DNA of 64,000 nt from Pseudomonas sp. TH41 (GCF_016650695.1 NZ_JAEKFH010000006.1:310001-374000); one strand, 5' to 3'. Positions 8,740-17,786 are shown, counted from the stretch's first letter. Notes: a model not told the origin generated them from the sequence alone. Numbers and translations are program-made.

Positions 8740-8926
8740 CAGCCTTTGTTTCGATTGAGGGTACGGCGTTTTTACGTCGTGCCTGGGCCTGGTCGTGTCC
8801 TGAGTGGGCCTTATTGCCAAGGCTGCTCCGTTAAGTCGGCGGCCTGACCAGCAAGTTAGCGCTGGCCATAAAGCAGATCTCTATCGGATACACGAGTACC
8901 ACGGCATGTGCAGGAGTGAATGAAGT

Positions 8927-9829
8927 ATGACCCAGGTGTCTGGAGCGATGTCTATTGGCATGGCTTTGCTTTCCGCTTTTATGTTTGCGCTCACCTTCGT
9001 TTTCGTGCGGATCGGAGTAAAGAGCGCGTCGACGACAACTGCGTGGTGGCTGACGTTAACCATCAACGTGGTATTTCTCTGGGGCTGGAGTCTGCTGGTC
9101 TATGGATGGCAATTCGAGCAATGGTGGGAGTGGCGCTACTTTTTCCTCTCCGGGATATTCGCACCTTTGCTAGGTCGGCTCTTTCAGTTCCAGGGAATGG
9201 CCAAACTCGGAGCGAATATCACCACGCCGCTGACACTGACTCATCCGGTGATATCCGTTGCGTTGGCGATCCTGTTCCTGGGCGAAGAGGTCACTAAATT
9301 AGGCTTGTTGGGCGCCTTGATGGTGGTGCTGGGCAGCGTTGTAGTTGGTGCGCAGGGCGGGCAGCGCTCGAGCGGCAGCCTACAAAACGTGTCACGTAAT
9401 TATCTACTGCTGCCATTGGTTGCATCGTTGTCGTATGGCATATCCATCGTATTTCGGAAGATTGGTATCGATATCGGTTCGGATGCAGTGACCGCCGCGG
9501 CAGTCACCTGTACCTCTGCCTGGTTCTTCTCCACGTTGTACGTGTTGATCACCGGTTCAACTGACGAAATCCGCTGCAACCGACGCGAGTTCGGCGTCTT
9601 CCTGCTCGCTGGTTTTTTTTCAAGTCTCGGTCCGGTACTGCTTTATACGGCGCTGCAGTTCGGAGAGCTTGTGGTCATCGCACCGCTGGCCGCCACCACT
9701 CCATTATTTGTCCTGCTGGTGTCGTATGTGTACATCCGGGCGGACGAAATTTTTACGCCTCAAGTCATCGCCGGAACCCTCGCTACCGTTGCGGGAGTGG
9801 TTCTGGTGACGACCTATGGGTTGGCATAA
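8927..9829 (+). CDS. EamA/DMT-family transporter
   Basis: The 300-residue membrane protein has about ten hydrophobic segments in two repeats, as in the drug/metabolite transporter superfamily. The second half of each repeat ends with conserved elements (THPVISVALAILFLGEE and TTPLFVLLVSYVYIRADE). It sits within the catabolic operon after a 187-base gap, so uptake of the aromatic acid or export of an intermediate is likely, but DMT substrates cannot be predicted from sequence. Start at 8927 follows CAGGAGTGAATGAAGT. It may have taken over from the broken TRAP system at 6603-6994. Confidence 0.85.
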   Translation: MTQVSGAMSIGMALLSAFMFALTFVFVRIGVKSASTTTAWWLTLTINVVFLWGWSLLVYGWQFEQWWEWRYFFLSGIFAPLLGRLFQFQGMAKLGANITTPLTLTHPVISVALAILFLGEEVTKLGLLGALMVVLGSVVVGAQGGQRSSGSLQNVSRNYLLLPLVASLSYGISIVFRKIGIDIGSDAVTAAAVTCTSAWFFSTLYVLITGSTDEIRCNRREFGVFLLAGFFSSLGPVLLYTALQFGELVVIAPLAATTPLFVLLVSYVYIRADEIFTPQVIAGTLATVAGVVLVTTYGLA

Positions 9830-9851
9830 GTTTTGTGAAAGGAGAGCCATT

Positions 9852-10202
9852 ATGGATCTTGTAGTCAATATGTCCCACTTCTACGTCTGCGAGGCAGATG
9901 CGTTGGGCAGTTGTGAAATTCGTCAGGTTACTCCGCCGGGTCTCGGTTCGGTGGCGGTGTACCGGGTCGCCGATGAGTACTACGCCACTGATGACATCTG
10001 CTCCCACGGCCAGGCACTGCTTTCTGAAGGCGATGTCGATGAGGACTGCGTTGTTGAGTGCCCTTGGCATGGAGGCACCTTTGATGTGCGCACCGGCGAA
10101 GCACTGTCGTTTCCCTGTGTGCTCCCCATCAAGGTCTATCCGGTAAAGGTAGAAAGCGGCAAGGTCTATCTCGACCTCGGTGCCGGTGCAATCAAGGCAT
10201 AG
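9852..10202 (+). CDS. Rieske [2Fe-2S] ferredoxin of the dioxygenase
   Basis: The 116-residue protein is a Rieske-type ferredoxin that would carry electrons from the reductase to the dioxygenase alpha subunit. Cluster ligands are C50, H52, C70 and H73, with the standard 17-residue spacing. The ATG at 9852 has GGAGAGCCATT upstream; an earlier in-frame start at 9816 would overlap the transporter and lacks a site. It follows the transporter gene closely and precedes the amidohydrolase by 18 bases. Confidence 0.92.
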   Translation: MDLVVNMSHFYVCEADALGSCEIRQVTPPGLGSVAVYRVADEYYATDDICSHGQALLSEGDVDEDCVVECPWHGGTFDVRTGEALSFPCVLPIKVYPVKVESGKVYLDLGAGAIKA

Positions 10203-10220
10203 GCCGAGAGGGAAAAAGAT

Positions 10221-11204
10221 ATGATCGACATGCACACACATATTGTCCCGGCCGACTTTCCTGCTTATCCGGGGCGGCAAAAAAACCACGGTTGGCCCTG
10301 CATGCACTGCGGCGAGGGCCATCACCGCACGGTTATGATTGGCGACAAGCCGTTCCGCGAAGTGTCCTCCAACGCTTGGGACACCAGCCGAAGATTGGAG
10401 GAAATGGCCGCCGAGGGCGTCGATCGTCAAGTGCTTTCACCGATGCCGGAGCTGCTTTCTTACTGGTTCAGCCTCGACGACGCCTTGGCCTTCGGCCGCT
10501 ACATCAACGGTACCATCGCCGAGATGGTCGCTGCCGCACCGCAACACTTTTACGGCCTGGGCATGGTGCCGCTGCAGGATCCTGAGCGTGCGGCCCGAGA
10601 GGTGCGCAGCCTCAAGCACGAATACGGTCTAGTCGGGGTTGAGGTGGGCTCAAATATCAACGGCATCGCTATTAGCGACCGGCGTTTCGATCCGTTCTTC
10701 GCCGCCTTGCAGGAAGAGGACATGTGCCTATTCGTACATGCCCTGCACCCGACCAAGGAACGACTCTACGGACCGCCGTTGATCGAAGCGCTGGTCGGCT
10801 TCCCCAACGAAACCGGCCTATGCATCGCCGGCTTCATCGCCAACGGAGTGCTCGATCGCTTCCCGCGCCTGCGTATCGCCTTTAGTCATGGAGGGGGTTC
10901 TTTCCCGATGATCCTGCCGCGTCTGCAGCATGGATGGGAAACCAGCAAGCCACTTCGCGAGGCGATCCTACGTTCGCCGCAAGAAGTAGCGCGGCAGTTC
11001 TGGTATGACACCCTGGTTTACAGCGAGCCGGCGCTGGCCTACCTGATGCAAATCTACGGCAAGAGCCAGTTGATGATTGGCACCGACTACCCCTTCGTCA
11101 TTCGCGAAAGTCATCCCGCCCGCCGGTTGCAGGGGCTAGGACTCAGCGTGGCCGACCACGAAGCCTTGCAGGTGGGTAACTGCTTACGCTTCCTGGGCCA
11201 GTAA
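10221..11204 (+). CDS. Amidohydrolase-family decarboxylase (ACMSD-like)
   Basis: The 327-residue protein matches the ACMSD group of the amidohydrolase superfamily, which does non-oxidative decarboxylation with one zinc. Ligand positions fit well: H5 and H7 (MHTHIV), H173 (FVHALHP), the catalytic H223 (FSHGGGSFPM) and D289 (GTDYPF). R46 in KPFREV corresponds to a substrate arginine of ACMSD. In tryptophan breakdown ACMSD acts on 2-amino-3-carboxymuconate 6-semialdehyde. Here, beside an extradiol dioxygenase, the likely substrate is a 2-hydroxy-3-carboxymuconate-type ring-fission product. Other members act on 5-carboxyvanillate or gamma-resorcylate, so direct ring decarboxylation is an alternative. 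Confidence 0.85.
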   Translation: MIDMHTHIVPADFPAYPGRQKNHGWPCMHCGEGHHRTVMIGDKPFREVSSNAWDTSRRLEEMAAEGVDRQVLSPMPELLSYWFSLDDALAFGRYINGTIAEMVAAAPQHFYGLGMVPLQDPERAAREVRSLKHEYGLVGVEVGSNINGIAISDRRFDPFFAALQEEDMCLFVHALHPTKERLYGPPLIEALVGFPNETGLCIAGFIANGVLDRFPRLRIAFSHGGGSFPMILPRLQHGWETSKPLREAILRSPQEVARQFWYDTLVYSEPALAYLMQIYGKSQLMIGTDYPFVIRESHPARRLQGLGLSVADHEALQVGNCLRFLGQ

Positions 11205-11240
11205 AGCGTTGTTCACCCCATAAATCCAAGAGAGGTCGTT

Positions 11241-12254
11241 ATGCCTATCGTACATATCAACAACAGCGACGCATCTTTTGAACAGACCGAGGCGCATGAC
11301 TCCATTTTGCGTGCCGGGCTTGCGGCTGGACTAGGTCTTTCCTACGAGTGCAACTCGGGTGGCTGCGGCAGTTGTAAATTCGAACTTATCGAGGGCGAGG
11401 TCGAGGAACTCTGGCCGGAAGCGCCAGGGCTGACCGCCCGGGATCTTAAGAAGGGTCGTAAGCTGGCCTGCCAGTGCCGTGCGAAAAGCGATCTGGTGAT
11501 CAGCATGCGTACCGACGAGAGTTTTCGCCCGACCATACTGCCACAGAGCTTTCAGGCCACTCTCGTGAGCCGCCGTGAACTGACTCCGGATATCACCGAG
11601 TTCCGCTTCCTCGGGCCTGTTCCAGCGCATTTTTTGCCGGGACAGTACGCCATGCTCAGTCTCGACGACGCCCCAGGTCCACGGGCTTACTCAATGAGTA
11701 ATCTCGCCAATGCCGAAGGCATATGGGAATTTTGGATCCGCAAGAAGCCTGGTGGGCGGGTAACTGAGTTATTGTTCGCCAAGCTTGAGCCGGGCGACAA
11801 GGTCACATTGCAAGGGCCTTACGGTTTGGCTTTCCTGAAAACTTCGGTGCCTAGGGATGTGCTCTGTATCGCTGGTGGCTCGGGTATCTCGCCGGTGTTG
11901 TCGATCGCCCGCGGAATGCTCAGTGATCCAGTCATGGCCGGACGCAAACTGCATTTCTTCTTCGGTGGCCGAACGCCTGCCGACATCTGCGGCCTGGCCG
12001 AACTGCAAGCGCTACCCGACTTTGACGAGCGGGTTCGCTTCCATGCTGCCATTTCCGAGCCCAAGCCGGGCGATGGCTGGGAGGGGGCGGTAGGCTTTAT
12101 CCACGAAGCATTGGAACAGGCCTTGGCTGGCACGTTGGCGGATTACGAATGCTATCTGGCGGGTCCGCCGCCCATGGTACAGGCGACAACCAAAATGCTG
12201 CTGCTCGACCAGGGCGTGCCGGTCGAGCAGGTGCATTTCGACCGCTTCTTCTAG
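11241..12254 (+). CDS. Dioxygenase reductase (plant-type [2Fe-2S] plus FAD/NAD domains)
   Basis: The 337-residue flavoprotein would pass electrons from NADH to the Rieske ferredoxin. The N-terminal ferredoxin domain has the C-x5-C-x2-C cluster motif (ECNSGGCGSCKF, residues 37-48) and a fourth Cys in LACQCR. The FAD domain has RAYSMSN, and the NAD domain has IAGGSGISPVLSIAR and the C-terminal HFDRFF. This arrangement is that of the naphthalene-dioxygenase-type reductase. Together with the separate Rieske ferredoxin it makes a three-component system. It is the last gene of the operon on the + strand; no strong terminator is seen after it. Confidence 0.93.
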   Translation: MPIVHINNSDASFEQTEAHDSILRAGLAAGLGLSYECNSGGCGSCKFELIEGEVEELWPEAPGLTARDLKKGRKLACQCRAKSDLVISMRTDESFRPTILPQSFQATLVSRRELTPDITEFRFLGPVPAHFLPGQYAMLSLDDAPGPRAYSMSNLANAEGIWEFWIRKKPGGRVTELLFAKLEPGDKVTLQGPYGLAFLKTSVPRDVLCIAGGSGISPVLSIARGMLSDPVMAGRKLHFFFGGRTPADICGLAELQALPDFDERVRFHAAISEPKPGDGWEGAVGFIHEALEQALAGTLADYECYLAGPPPMVQATTKMLLLDQGVPVEQVHFDRFF

Positions 12255-12426
12255 GGTTTTTCGTCAATGTTGAGCTGTAGGTAGTCGAATTTATGGTGGG
12301 CAACACGGTGCGGAGGAATCGGTTTCGACAAGCATGTGCATCCTGTACTCCGCGACAGCCACCACTTACGTGCATCGTCAGCAATTTCTGAAGCGTGAGC
12401 TGGCAGGTTTTTCCAAAAATCTAGAA

Positions 12427-12460
12427 ACGACAAAGTTCTTACAAATCAAGGCTTTGTCGT
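12427..12460. repeat. 9-bp inverted repeat in the gap after the operon
   Basis: ACGACAAAG at 12427-12435 pairs perfectly with CTTTGTCGT at 12452-12460 across 16 bases. An AT-rich stretch (ATAAATAT) follows. No T-tract is present, so a terminator is less likely than an operator or a transcript hairpin upstream of the small frame at 12507 and the chemoreceptor. Confidence 0.35.
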
Positions 12461-12506
12461 ATAAATATGGCGGAGGCGATGTTCAACCCTGTCGGGAGGC
12501 ACTCTT

Positions 12507-12683
12507 ATGGAGCCTATCGCGCTTGATGCACTGAGTTGTAGCGCGAATGTTTCATGCCCATTCGATCCGAACAGATTCCGCGAGCAGAGGATCTTCAATT
12601 CAATACCGATAGAAGTTTGCGTTGATCTCTCGATATACGAAATTGTTAGCAAGCTTGTGAATTGGCTTGGTATTTGCCTTTAG
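12507..12683 (+). CDS. Possible 58-residue protein of unknown function
   Basis: A short frame starts at ATG 12507 after a good ribosome site (CGGGAGGCACTCTT) and ends 34 bases before the chemoreceptor start. The translation (MEPIALDALSCSANVSCPFD...) has three Cys in its first half and a hydrophobic C-terminal part. I do not recognise it. It could be a leader peptide, a truncated gene or chance. The rest of the 463-base gap between 12254 and 12718 holds only the inverted repeat at 12427. Confidence 0.3.
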   Translation: MEPIALDALSCSANVSCPFDPNRFREQRIFNSIPIEVCVDLSIYEIVSKLVNWLGICL

Positions 12684-12717
12684 TTTCGGTACATGAATGT
12701 CGCAGTTGGGGAAGTAA

Positions 12718-14883
12718 ATGTCGCTCTCAAGTAATTCCATGCAGTTATCTTTTAGCGAAACGCACTGGTTACCCTGGTTCGGCAGAACTGGAAAAATTGC
12801 GATGAGCTGGTCTTGCAGGCTCAATCAGTCGGCTTACCCAGTGATCGAACAAACGTTCGAAGCCATCGCTGCAAAGCGCACGCAATTCCTGCACAACTGG
12901 ACGCGCGAGCAGTGGGAACACCTGGCTGAATTGGCGGAAAATCTCAGTCGTGATTTCGCCCATCTCGACAGCACTTCGCTGATGGATAAACTCAGTCAGG
13001 CTGAAGATTTTTCGGAGCTGTTTGTCGTTGATGCCAGCGGCACCGTCATCACCTCGACCTGGAACGGGCGCGGTAAAAGTCAGTCCCAGAACACTCGTGC
13101 ATTGGCAGAAGGATTGAAAGCGCCGTTTCTCCATGGCCCTTACAGCGATCCACTGACCTTGCAAATCGGCCCATCGTCTTCGCGCTTCCACGATGAAGTT
13201 ACATTGATGTTCTATCACCCCCTGAAGGCAGATAACAAAGTCCTTGGCTGCCTCTGCGGTCGCGTACCAAACGATGTGCTGGGTGATCTTATTCAGCGTG
13301 AGGCCGGACATATTTTTGCCGAGTCGGGCGACAATTATCTATTCATGGCGCAGTCACGCTTTGATCCTGCTATCCAACCGGGAACTGCTTTGTCGCGCTC
13401 ACGCTTCGAGGACGGTACGTTCACCCACGGCGAAAATCTGAAAAGCGGCGTACACACGCCCTGGAAGACGGTGCAGATCCAACGACATACCGAACTGGAA
13501 CTGCGCTTTACCGACCCAGCGACCCAGCAACTGCACCCAGGTGTGCGCGAAACCATCCGCAAGGGCTCCAACCTATTCGTGACTTATCCCGGTTACGCGG
13601 ACTACCGGCACATTCCGGTGGTCGGTAAGGGCGTTACTTTCCAATTGCCAGGATCACCTGACCGTTAGGGCATGATGTGTGAGGCCGATCTGGAGGAGGT
13701 ATACCGCCGGCGCTCACTCAGCTACGGTTTGATGAAGCCTTATCTCGCGACCATGACGGGACTCTTTGCCTGCAACTTCATGGTCCAACATTACAGCGGT
13801 GTGGCGCAGAACCTGATCGATACCTTCGAAGTCTTGAGTATGGTGGCAGCCGCTGTCCTGTTCAGCCTGCTGGGGCCCAAACGTCTTGCGGCAAGGTTGA
13901 ACGAGATGACGGGGGTGATCAGAACCATCGCAGAAGGCGAGGGCAATCTGCGTCAGCGCCTGGATACGTCGCGCATGGCTAATGATGAGACGGGTGACAT
14001 GGGCCGCTGGATCAACAGCTTTATCGATCATCTGGACTCAGTCGTAGGGCAGGTGGTCAATGCCAGCAGCAACGTCGGCACCACCAATCAAATGATGCTG
14101 GGGCGCAGCCAGGAAGCCAGTCTCACTTCAGATGAGGTCGCCGAAGCGGTGCACCGCATGATGATCATCGTGGAAGATCAATTGGGAGAGATTCAGCAGG
14201 CCTCAGTCAGTGCTGAACAGATGAAGCAGGCGATGGACGAAGTGGTCACCCGTGCCCGCGAGCAGTTTCTCGCCGTGCAGGAAGGAACGCAGTCGATTCG
14301 CGACGTGGTCGAACGCTCGTCGTCGAGCGTACAACTGCTCGACAGTCGGATGGCCCAGATCGGCAACATCACCGGCCTGATCAGCGACATCACCAACCAG
14401 ACCAATCTGCTGGCACTCAATGCGGCTATTGAGGCCGCGCGTGCGGGTGAGCACGGTCGCGGTTTTGCGGTGGTCGCCGATGAAGTTCGCAGTCTTGCCG
14501 CACGCACCTCACGAGCTGCCGATGACATTCGGCAGATGGTTGAAGGCTTGCAGAACGAAACGCAAAAAGCCGTCACCTTCATGGAGGAGGGCGTCAAGGA
14601 CGTCGATAATAGTCTGCGCCTAGCGGAAGACGCATCCTCGGAAAACGTGCAGTTGCATCAAGCAGTGGAAAGTATGTTTGCGATCATTCAGCAACTCAAC
14701 AGGCGCAGCCTCGACTACGGCAAGACGATCAAGCAGGTCGACCAGTCCTCCACCGAGATGCGCCAGACGGTAGTAGTGCTGCAAAGCAGTGCCGAAACCG
14801 TAAGGCTCAATGCCAACAAACTGCAGAAGTTGGTGGGGCAGTTTGAGGTGAGTATTAACAAGCGACGAGGAGCAGCGGCTTGA
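12718..14883 (+). pseudogene. Methyl-accepting chemotaxis protein, split by a premature TAG
   Basis: One frame runs from ATG 12718 (site GGGGAAGTAA) to TGA 14883, broken only by TAG at 13666-13668 between PGSPDR and GMMCEADLEEVYRR. The first part (316 residues) is a sensor region without membrane segments. The second has two hydrophobic stretches (near MKPYLATMTGLFACNFMV and EVLSMVAAAVLFSLLG), a HAMP-like region and a full signalling domain with the hairpin tip QTNLLALNAAIEAARAGEHG. A TGG to TAG change would restore a single receptor of about 721 residues. The ATG at 13672 just after the stop could allow re-initiation of a sensor-less protein. It was probably the receptor for the aromatic substrate. 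Confidence 0.8.
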
Positions 14884-15086
14884 GTCCGCTCAGCATCGGT
14901 TTGTCGCCAATTCAGATGTAATAGTCGAATGACCGCTTTAGCCGATCTCTGCCCGTCGCCACCGTTAGCTTTGGGTCGGACAGCGACGGTCTGTCGTACC
15001 ATTGGAAAAGCTCAATGAGGGTACACATAGAGATAGAGAAATTTTCGAACTTAAAATTTTCCTTTATTTTCAGCGACAAAGAGGAA

Positions 15087-15110
15087 GGTTCGATTCGGGC
15101 TTCGGCACCA
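15087..15110 (+). other. tRNA 3'-end-like sequence (possible attachment-site remnant)
   Basis: GGTTCGATTC followed by GGGCTTCGGCACCA looks like the T-loop and 3' acceptor end of a tRNA, one base short of the correct spacing and with no matching 5' half upstream. It may be the short tRNA copy left by integration at a threonine-type tRNA gene (from memory of tRNA ends in CTTCGGCACCA). The recombinase remnant at 15205 supports this. Confidence 0.4.
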
Positions 15111-15118
15111 TGAATATC

Positions 15119-15160
15119 AAGGGCTTGCGTGATATACCTCATGCAAGCCCTTATTTCTTT
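15119..15160 (+). terminator. Rho-independent terminator hairpin
   Basis: AAGGGCTTGC (15119-15128) and GCAAGCCCTT (15143-15152) form a perfect 10-bp stem, followed by ATTTCTTT. It lies just after the tRNA-like end, where a tRNA terminator would be expected. Confidence 0.6.
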
Positions 15161-15204
15161 GCTCCGCAAAAACCAATCTCTGCTCCGCAATTCAACGCCT
15201 CAGG

Positions 15205-15345
15205 TCATTTCGTAGGCGTTACTTTCAAGCCTTCCCGCATTCGAATGTAATGCTCGGTCATGCCCACAGTGGTGTGTCTCAGTTGATCCCGTGCTGCGCG
15301 AATGTTGCCTGTCGATTCTTCCTTATCTGTCGCCGCTTTCACCAT
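15205..15345 (-). pseudogene. C-terminal remnant of a phage/island tyrosine recombinase
   Basis: The minus strand encodes about 46 residues matching the C-terminal end of island integrases: a KAATDKEES segment, QLRHTTVGMTEHYIRMR with catalytic His and Tyr, and the ending GLKVTPTK. The N-terminal and central catalytic parts are missing, and sequence further upstream on this strand is not recognisable. It lies 95 bases from the tRNA-like end and marks decayed mobile DNA. The remaining sequence between 14884 and 15629 shows no other gene I can support. Confidence 0.65.
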
Positions 15346-15629
15346 CGCTTGCATGCAACTTGAGCAGCACACGCCGCAGTGCCGACCGGTTGAATCCACA
15401 GCTCATTGCGGGCGTTGACGACTGTAAAAGCCAGCCCAAAAAAGCCCTTCAGATGTGTCTACAAAACCAGCGGCGATTTTCCTCCCTCACCGTCCAGCCT
15501 GCTCTACAAGCCAGAACAGCGACTCAGAAGCTCAAGCCAATTCATTGCGTTCAGTAATTTGCACAGTTCTTGCAGAATAATTTACAAGCACCTTAATCTG
15601 TAACCCTTCTACCCGCGGAGTCGTTGAAC

Positions 15630-17588
15630 ATGCCGTTACGCTTGAAGTTAGCCCTAAGCTACCTGTTGATCGGTTTGATCCCGGTTCTGGGCATGGCCTT
15701 TACGGTCTATCAACAAGCCAGTACGGCCCTGCGCGAGCAGACGCTGAACGCCCTCGAGGCGGTTGCCCATATCAAACAGCAGCAGTTGCTGGATAACTGG
15801 CAGGAGCGGCGCAACCAGATCAGCACCCTGGCCAGTAACCTGAGCAACAGCTACCAGGGACTGGACGGCAACGCACTGATCAGCACCGCCCACTACGACC
15901 ATCCGATGTTTGAAAACTTCATCAGTACCTTTGGTTACCGCGATCTGAAACTGATCATGCCCGATGGCACGGTCATGCTCAGTTTGAAGGACAGCCGTGA
16001 CGAAAAGCACAATCTCAGCGAAGCCAGCCTCCGTGACACCTCGCTGGCGCGTCTGGTCAAGCAAAGCCGCGATAGCGGCAAACCGTTGATCAGCGACCTG
16101 CAGTACAACCCGCTGAGCAAGGAGCCGACCCAGTATCTGGCGACCCCTGTCTTGTCGCACGATGAGCTGCAAATGACCGTGGTTCTGGAGTTGCCCATCG
16201 CTCCGCTCAATAACGTGATGCAAACCCGCCAGGGCCTGGGTGAAAAAGGTGAAACCTACCTGGTCGGCAGCGATGCCGGCCTGCGTTCGGACTCGGCGCG
16301 TTTTCCTGAACGCCAGGTCAACCGCAGCCTCAATGCACAAGTCGGCCTTACTGGCAGTGCCGTCAGCAATGCCCTGGCGGGCCAACAGGGTCGTATCGCC
16401 GAACCGGGGCTGGACGGCAATAGTGCGCTGAAAGTGTTTGTCCCCGTCGTCTTCGATGACAACCACTGGGCCTTGATTGCCGAAATGGATCAGGCCCAGG
16501 CGTTTGCCCCGGTGCGTCAGCTGATGTGGCAAGTCTTGCTGCTCGGCCTGCTGACCGTTGCTGCCGTTGCCATCGCCACTTGGCTGGTCAGCCGCAGTGT
16601 GATGCGCCCGCTGGGCGGCGAACCGAGCAATATGACGGTACTGGCCCGCCGCTTGGCCGCAGGCGAGCTGAACCTGCCGACCGAACAACGACAACAGGCT
16701 GGACTGATGCTGGCCCTGCATGAAATGGCCCAGGCCTGGCGCGATGTGATTGAGCGTCTGCGCCAATCCAGCCAGGACGTCGGTCAGGCCAGCAGCGAAA
16801 TTCTAAGCGCAGCCGGGCAAACCAGCGAACGCCTCGACCTGCAGCAAGAGTCGCTGGAAATGGTCGTCAGCGCCGTCGAGCAAATGTCCTGCACCGTGCA
16901 GGAGATCGCCCGCAACGCCGCCGACAGTGCACATGGCAGCACCGCCGCACGGAGTGCCTTCGGCGAGATGCAAGGTACCTTGCAACAGATGATCGGCCAG
17001 CAGGGACGCTTGCTGAACGACATCGGCCGGGCCGGCAGCGTGGTCGACACCCTGACCAGCGATGCCCTGCAAATCGGCACCGTGCTCGCGGTGATCCGTG
17101 GCATTGCCGAACAAACCAATCTGCTGGCACTCAACGCCGCTATCGAGGCCGCGCGCGCCGGGGAACAAGGCCGTGGATTTGCTGTGGTCGCTGACGAGGT
17201 GCGCAATCTTGCTCAACGCACCAGCAGCGCCACCGAAGAAATCGTTGCCATCACCAACACCTTGCAAAGTTCTTCCACTGAAGCCCGGCAGGCGATGCAG
17301 GCTTCGGCCGAACAAGCACATACGCTGGAACGTGAAACCCAGGTGGTGCTGACCTCGCTCAGTCAGTTGGACAATTCCCTGCAAGGCGTGCACGCCCTCG
17401 CCGTGCAGATCGCCGTCGCCGCGGACGAACAGGCCGGAACCACGCAGGAAGTGAATCAGCATATGCACCGCTTGCACGACATGACCCGCGACAACCGGAG
17501 GAATGCGGCGCATACCCGCAGTAGCGGCGAGCACCTGCAGCAAGTGGCCAACAACCAGCAAGCCCTGGTGCTGCGCTTCCGCCTATAG
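15630..17588 (+). CDS. Methyl-accepting chemotaxis protein with periplasmic dCache-type sensor
   Basis: The 652-residue receptor has an N-terminal membrane segment (residues 5-27), a periplasmic sensor of about 270 residues with dCache-like features (FGYRDLKLIMPDGTVMLSLKD), a second membrane segment (MWQVLLLGLLTVAAVAIATWLV), a HAMP region starting at RPLGGEP, and a cytoplasmic domain with EQTNLLALNAAIEAARAGEQG. A TTG lies six bases upstream at 15624, but ATG 15630 is nearer ideal spacing from GCGGAG. No pentapeptide CheR-binding tail is seen. dCache receptors often bind amino acids or organic acids; the ligand is unknown here. It is complete, unlike the receptor upstream. Confidence 0.88.
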   Translation: MPLRLKLALSYLLIGLIPVLGMAFTVYQQASTALREQTLNALEAVAHIKQQQLLDNWQERRNQISTLASNLSNSYQGLDGNALISTAHYDHPMFENFISTFGYRDLKLIMPDGTVMLSLKDSRDEKHNLSEASLRDTSLARLVKQSRDSGKPLISDLQYNPLSKEPTQYLATPVLSHDELQMTVVLELPIAPLNNVMQTRQGLGEKGETYLVGSDAGLRSDSARFPERQVNRSLNAQVGLTGSAVSNALAGQQGRIAEPGLDGNSALKVFVPVVFDDNHWALIAEMDQAQAFAPVRQLMWQVLLLGLLTVAAVAIATWLVSRSVMRPLGGEPSNMTVLARRLAAGELNLPTEQRQQAGLMLALHEMAQAWRDVIERLRQSSQDVGQASSEILSAAGQTSERLDLQQESLEMVVSAVEQMSCTVQEIARNAADSAHGSTAARSAFGEMQGTLQQMIGQQGRLLNDIGRAGSVVDTLTSDALQIGTVLAVIRGIAEQTNLLALNAAIEAARAGEQGRGFAVVADEVRNLAQRTSSATEEIVAITNTLQSSSTEARQAMQASAEQAHTLERETQVVLTSLSQLDNSLQGVHALAVQIAVAADEQAGTTQEVNQHMHRLHDMTRDNRRNAAHTRSSGEHLQQVANNQQALVLRFRL

Positions 17589-17655
17589 CCGCCGGGGCTA
17601 GCTCTCAGCCGGACGGCCGCCTGGAGTTCGACAGGTGGCACGAGACAGCAGGCAA

Positions 17656-17683
17656 CAAAAAGCCCGCGCACGGCGGGCTCTCT
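17656..17683 (-). terminator. Minus-strand terminator-like hairpin
   Basis: AAAAAGCCCGC at 17656 with GCGGGCT at 17673-17679 gives, on the minus strand, a 7-bp GC stem followed by a T-tract. No minus-strand gene ends directly to its right; the next hairpin follows about 100 bases on. Confidence 0.5.
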
Positions 17684-17756
17684 GCATGGGGTCAAATCCT
17701 GTCTGCTCAATCTGCGCAGCATTTTATGAGCGCTTTGTGAAAAGCACATCGGAACG

Positions 17757-17786
17757 AAAAAAGCCCGGCATGCGCCGGGCTCTTTA
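17757..17786 (-). terminator. Minus-strand terminator-like hairpin
   Basis: AAAAAAGCCCGGC and GCCGGGC flank ATGC, giving a strong stem with a T-tract on the minus strand. Again there is no gene immediately to its right before the weaker hairpin at about 17858-17880, which could serve the small gene at 17915. Confidence 0.5.

Noticed and set aside
15087..15110. A functional tRNA gene
   Set aside because: Only the 3' end is present, one base short in the acceptor/T-stem count, and no anticodon or D arm can be folded upstream.
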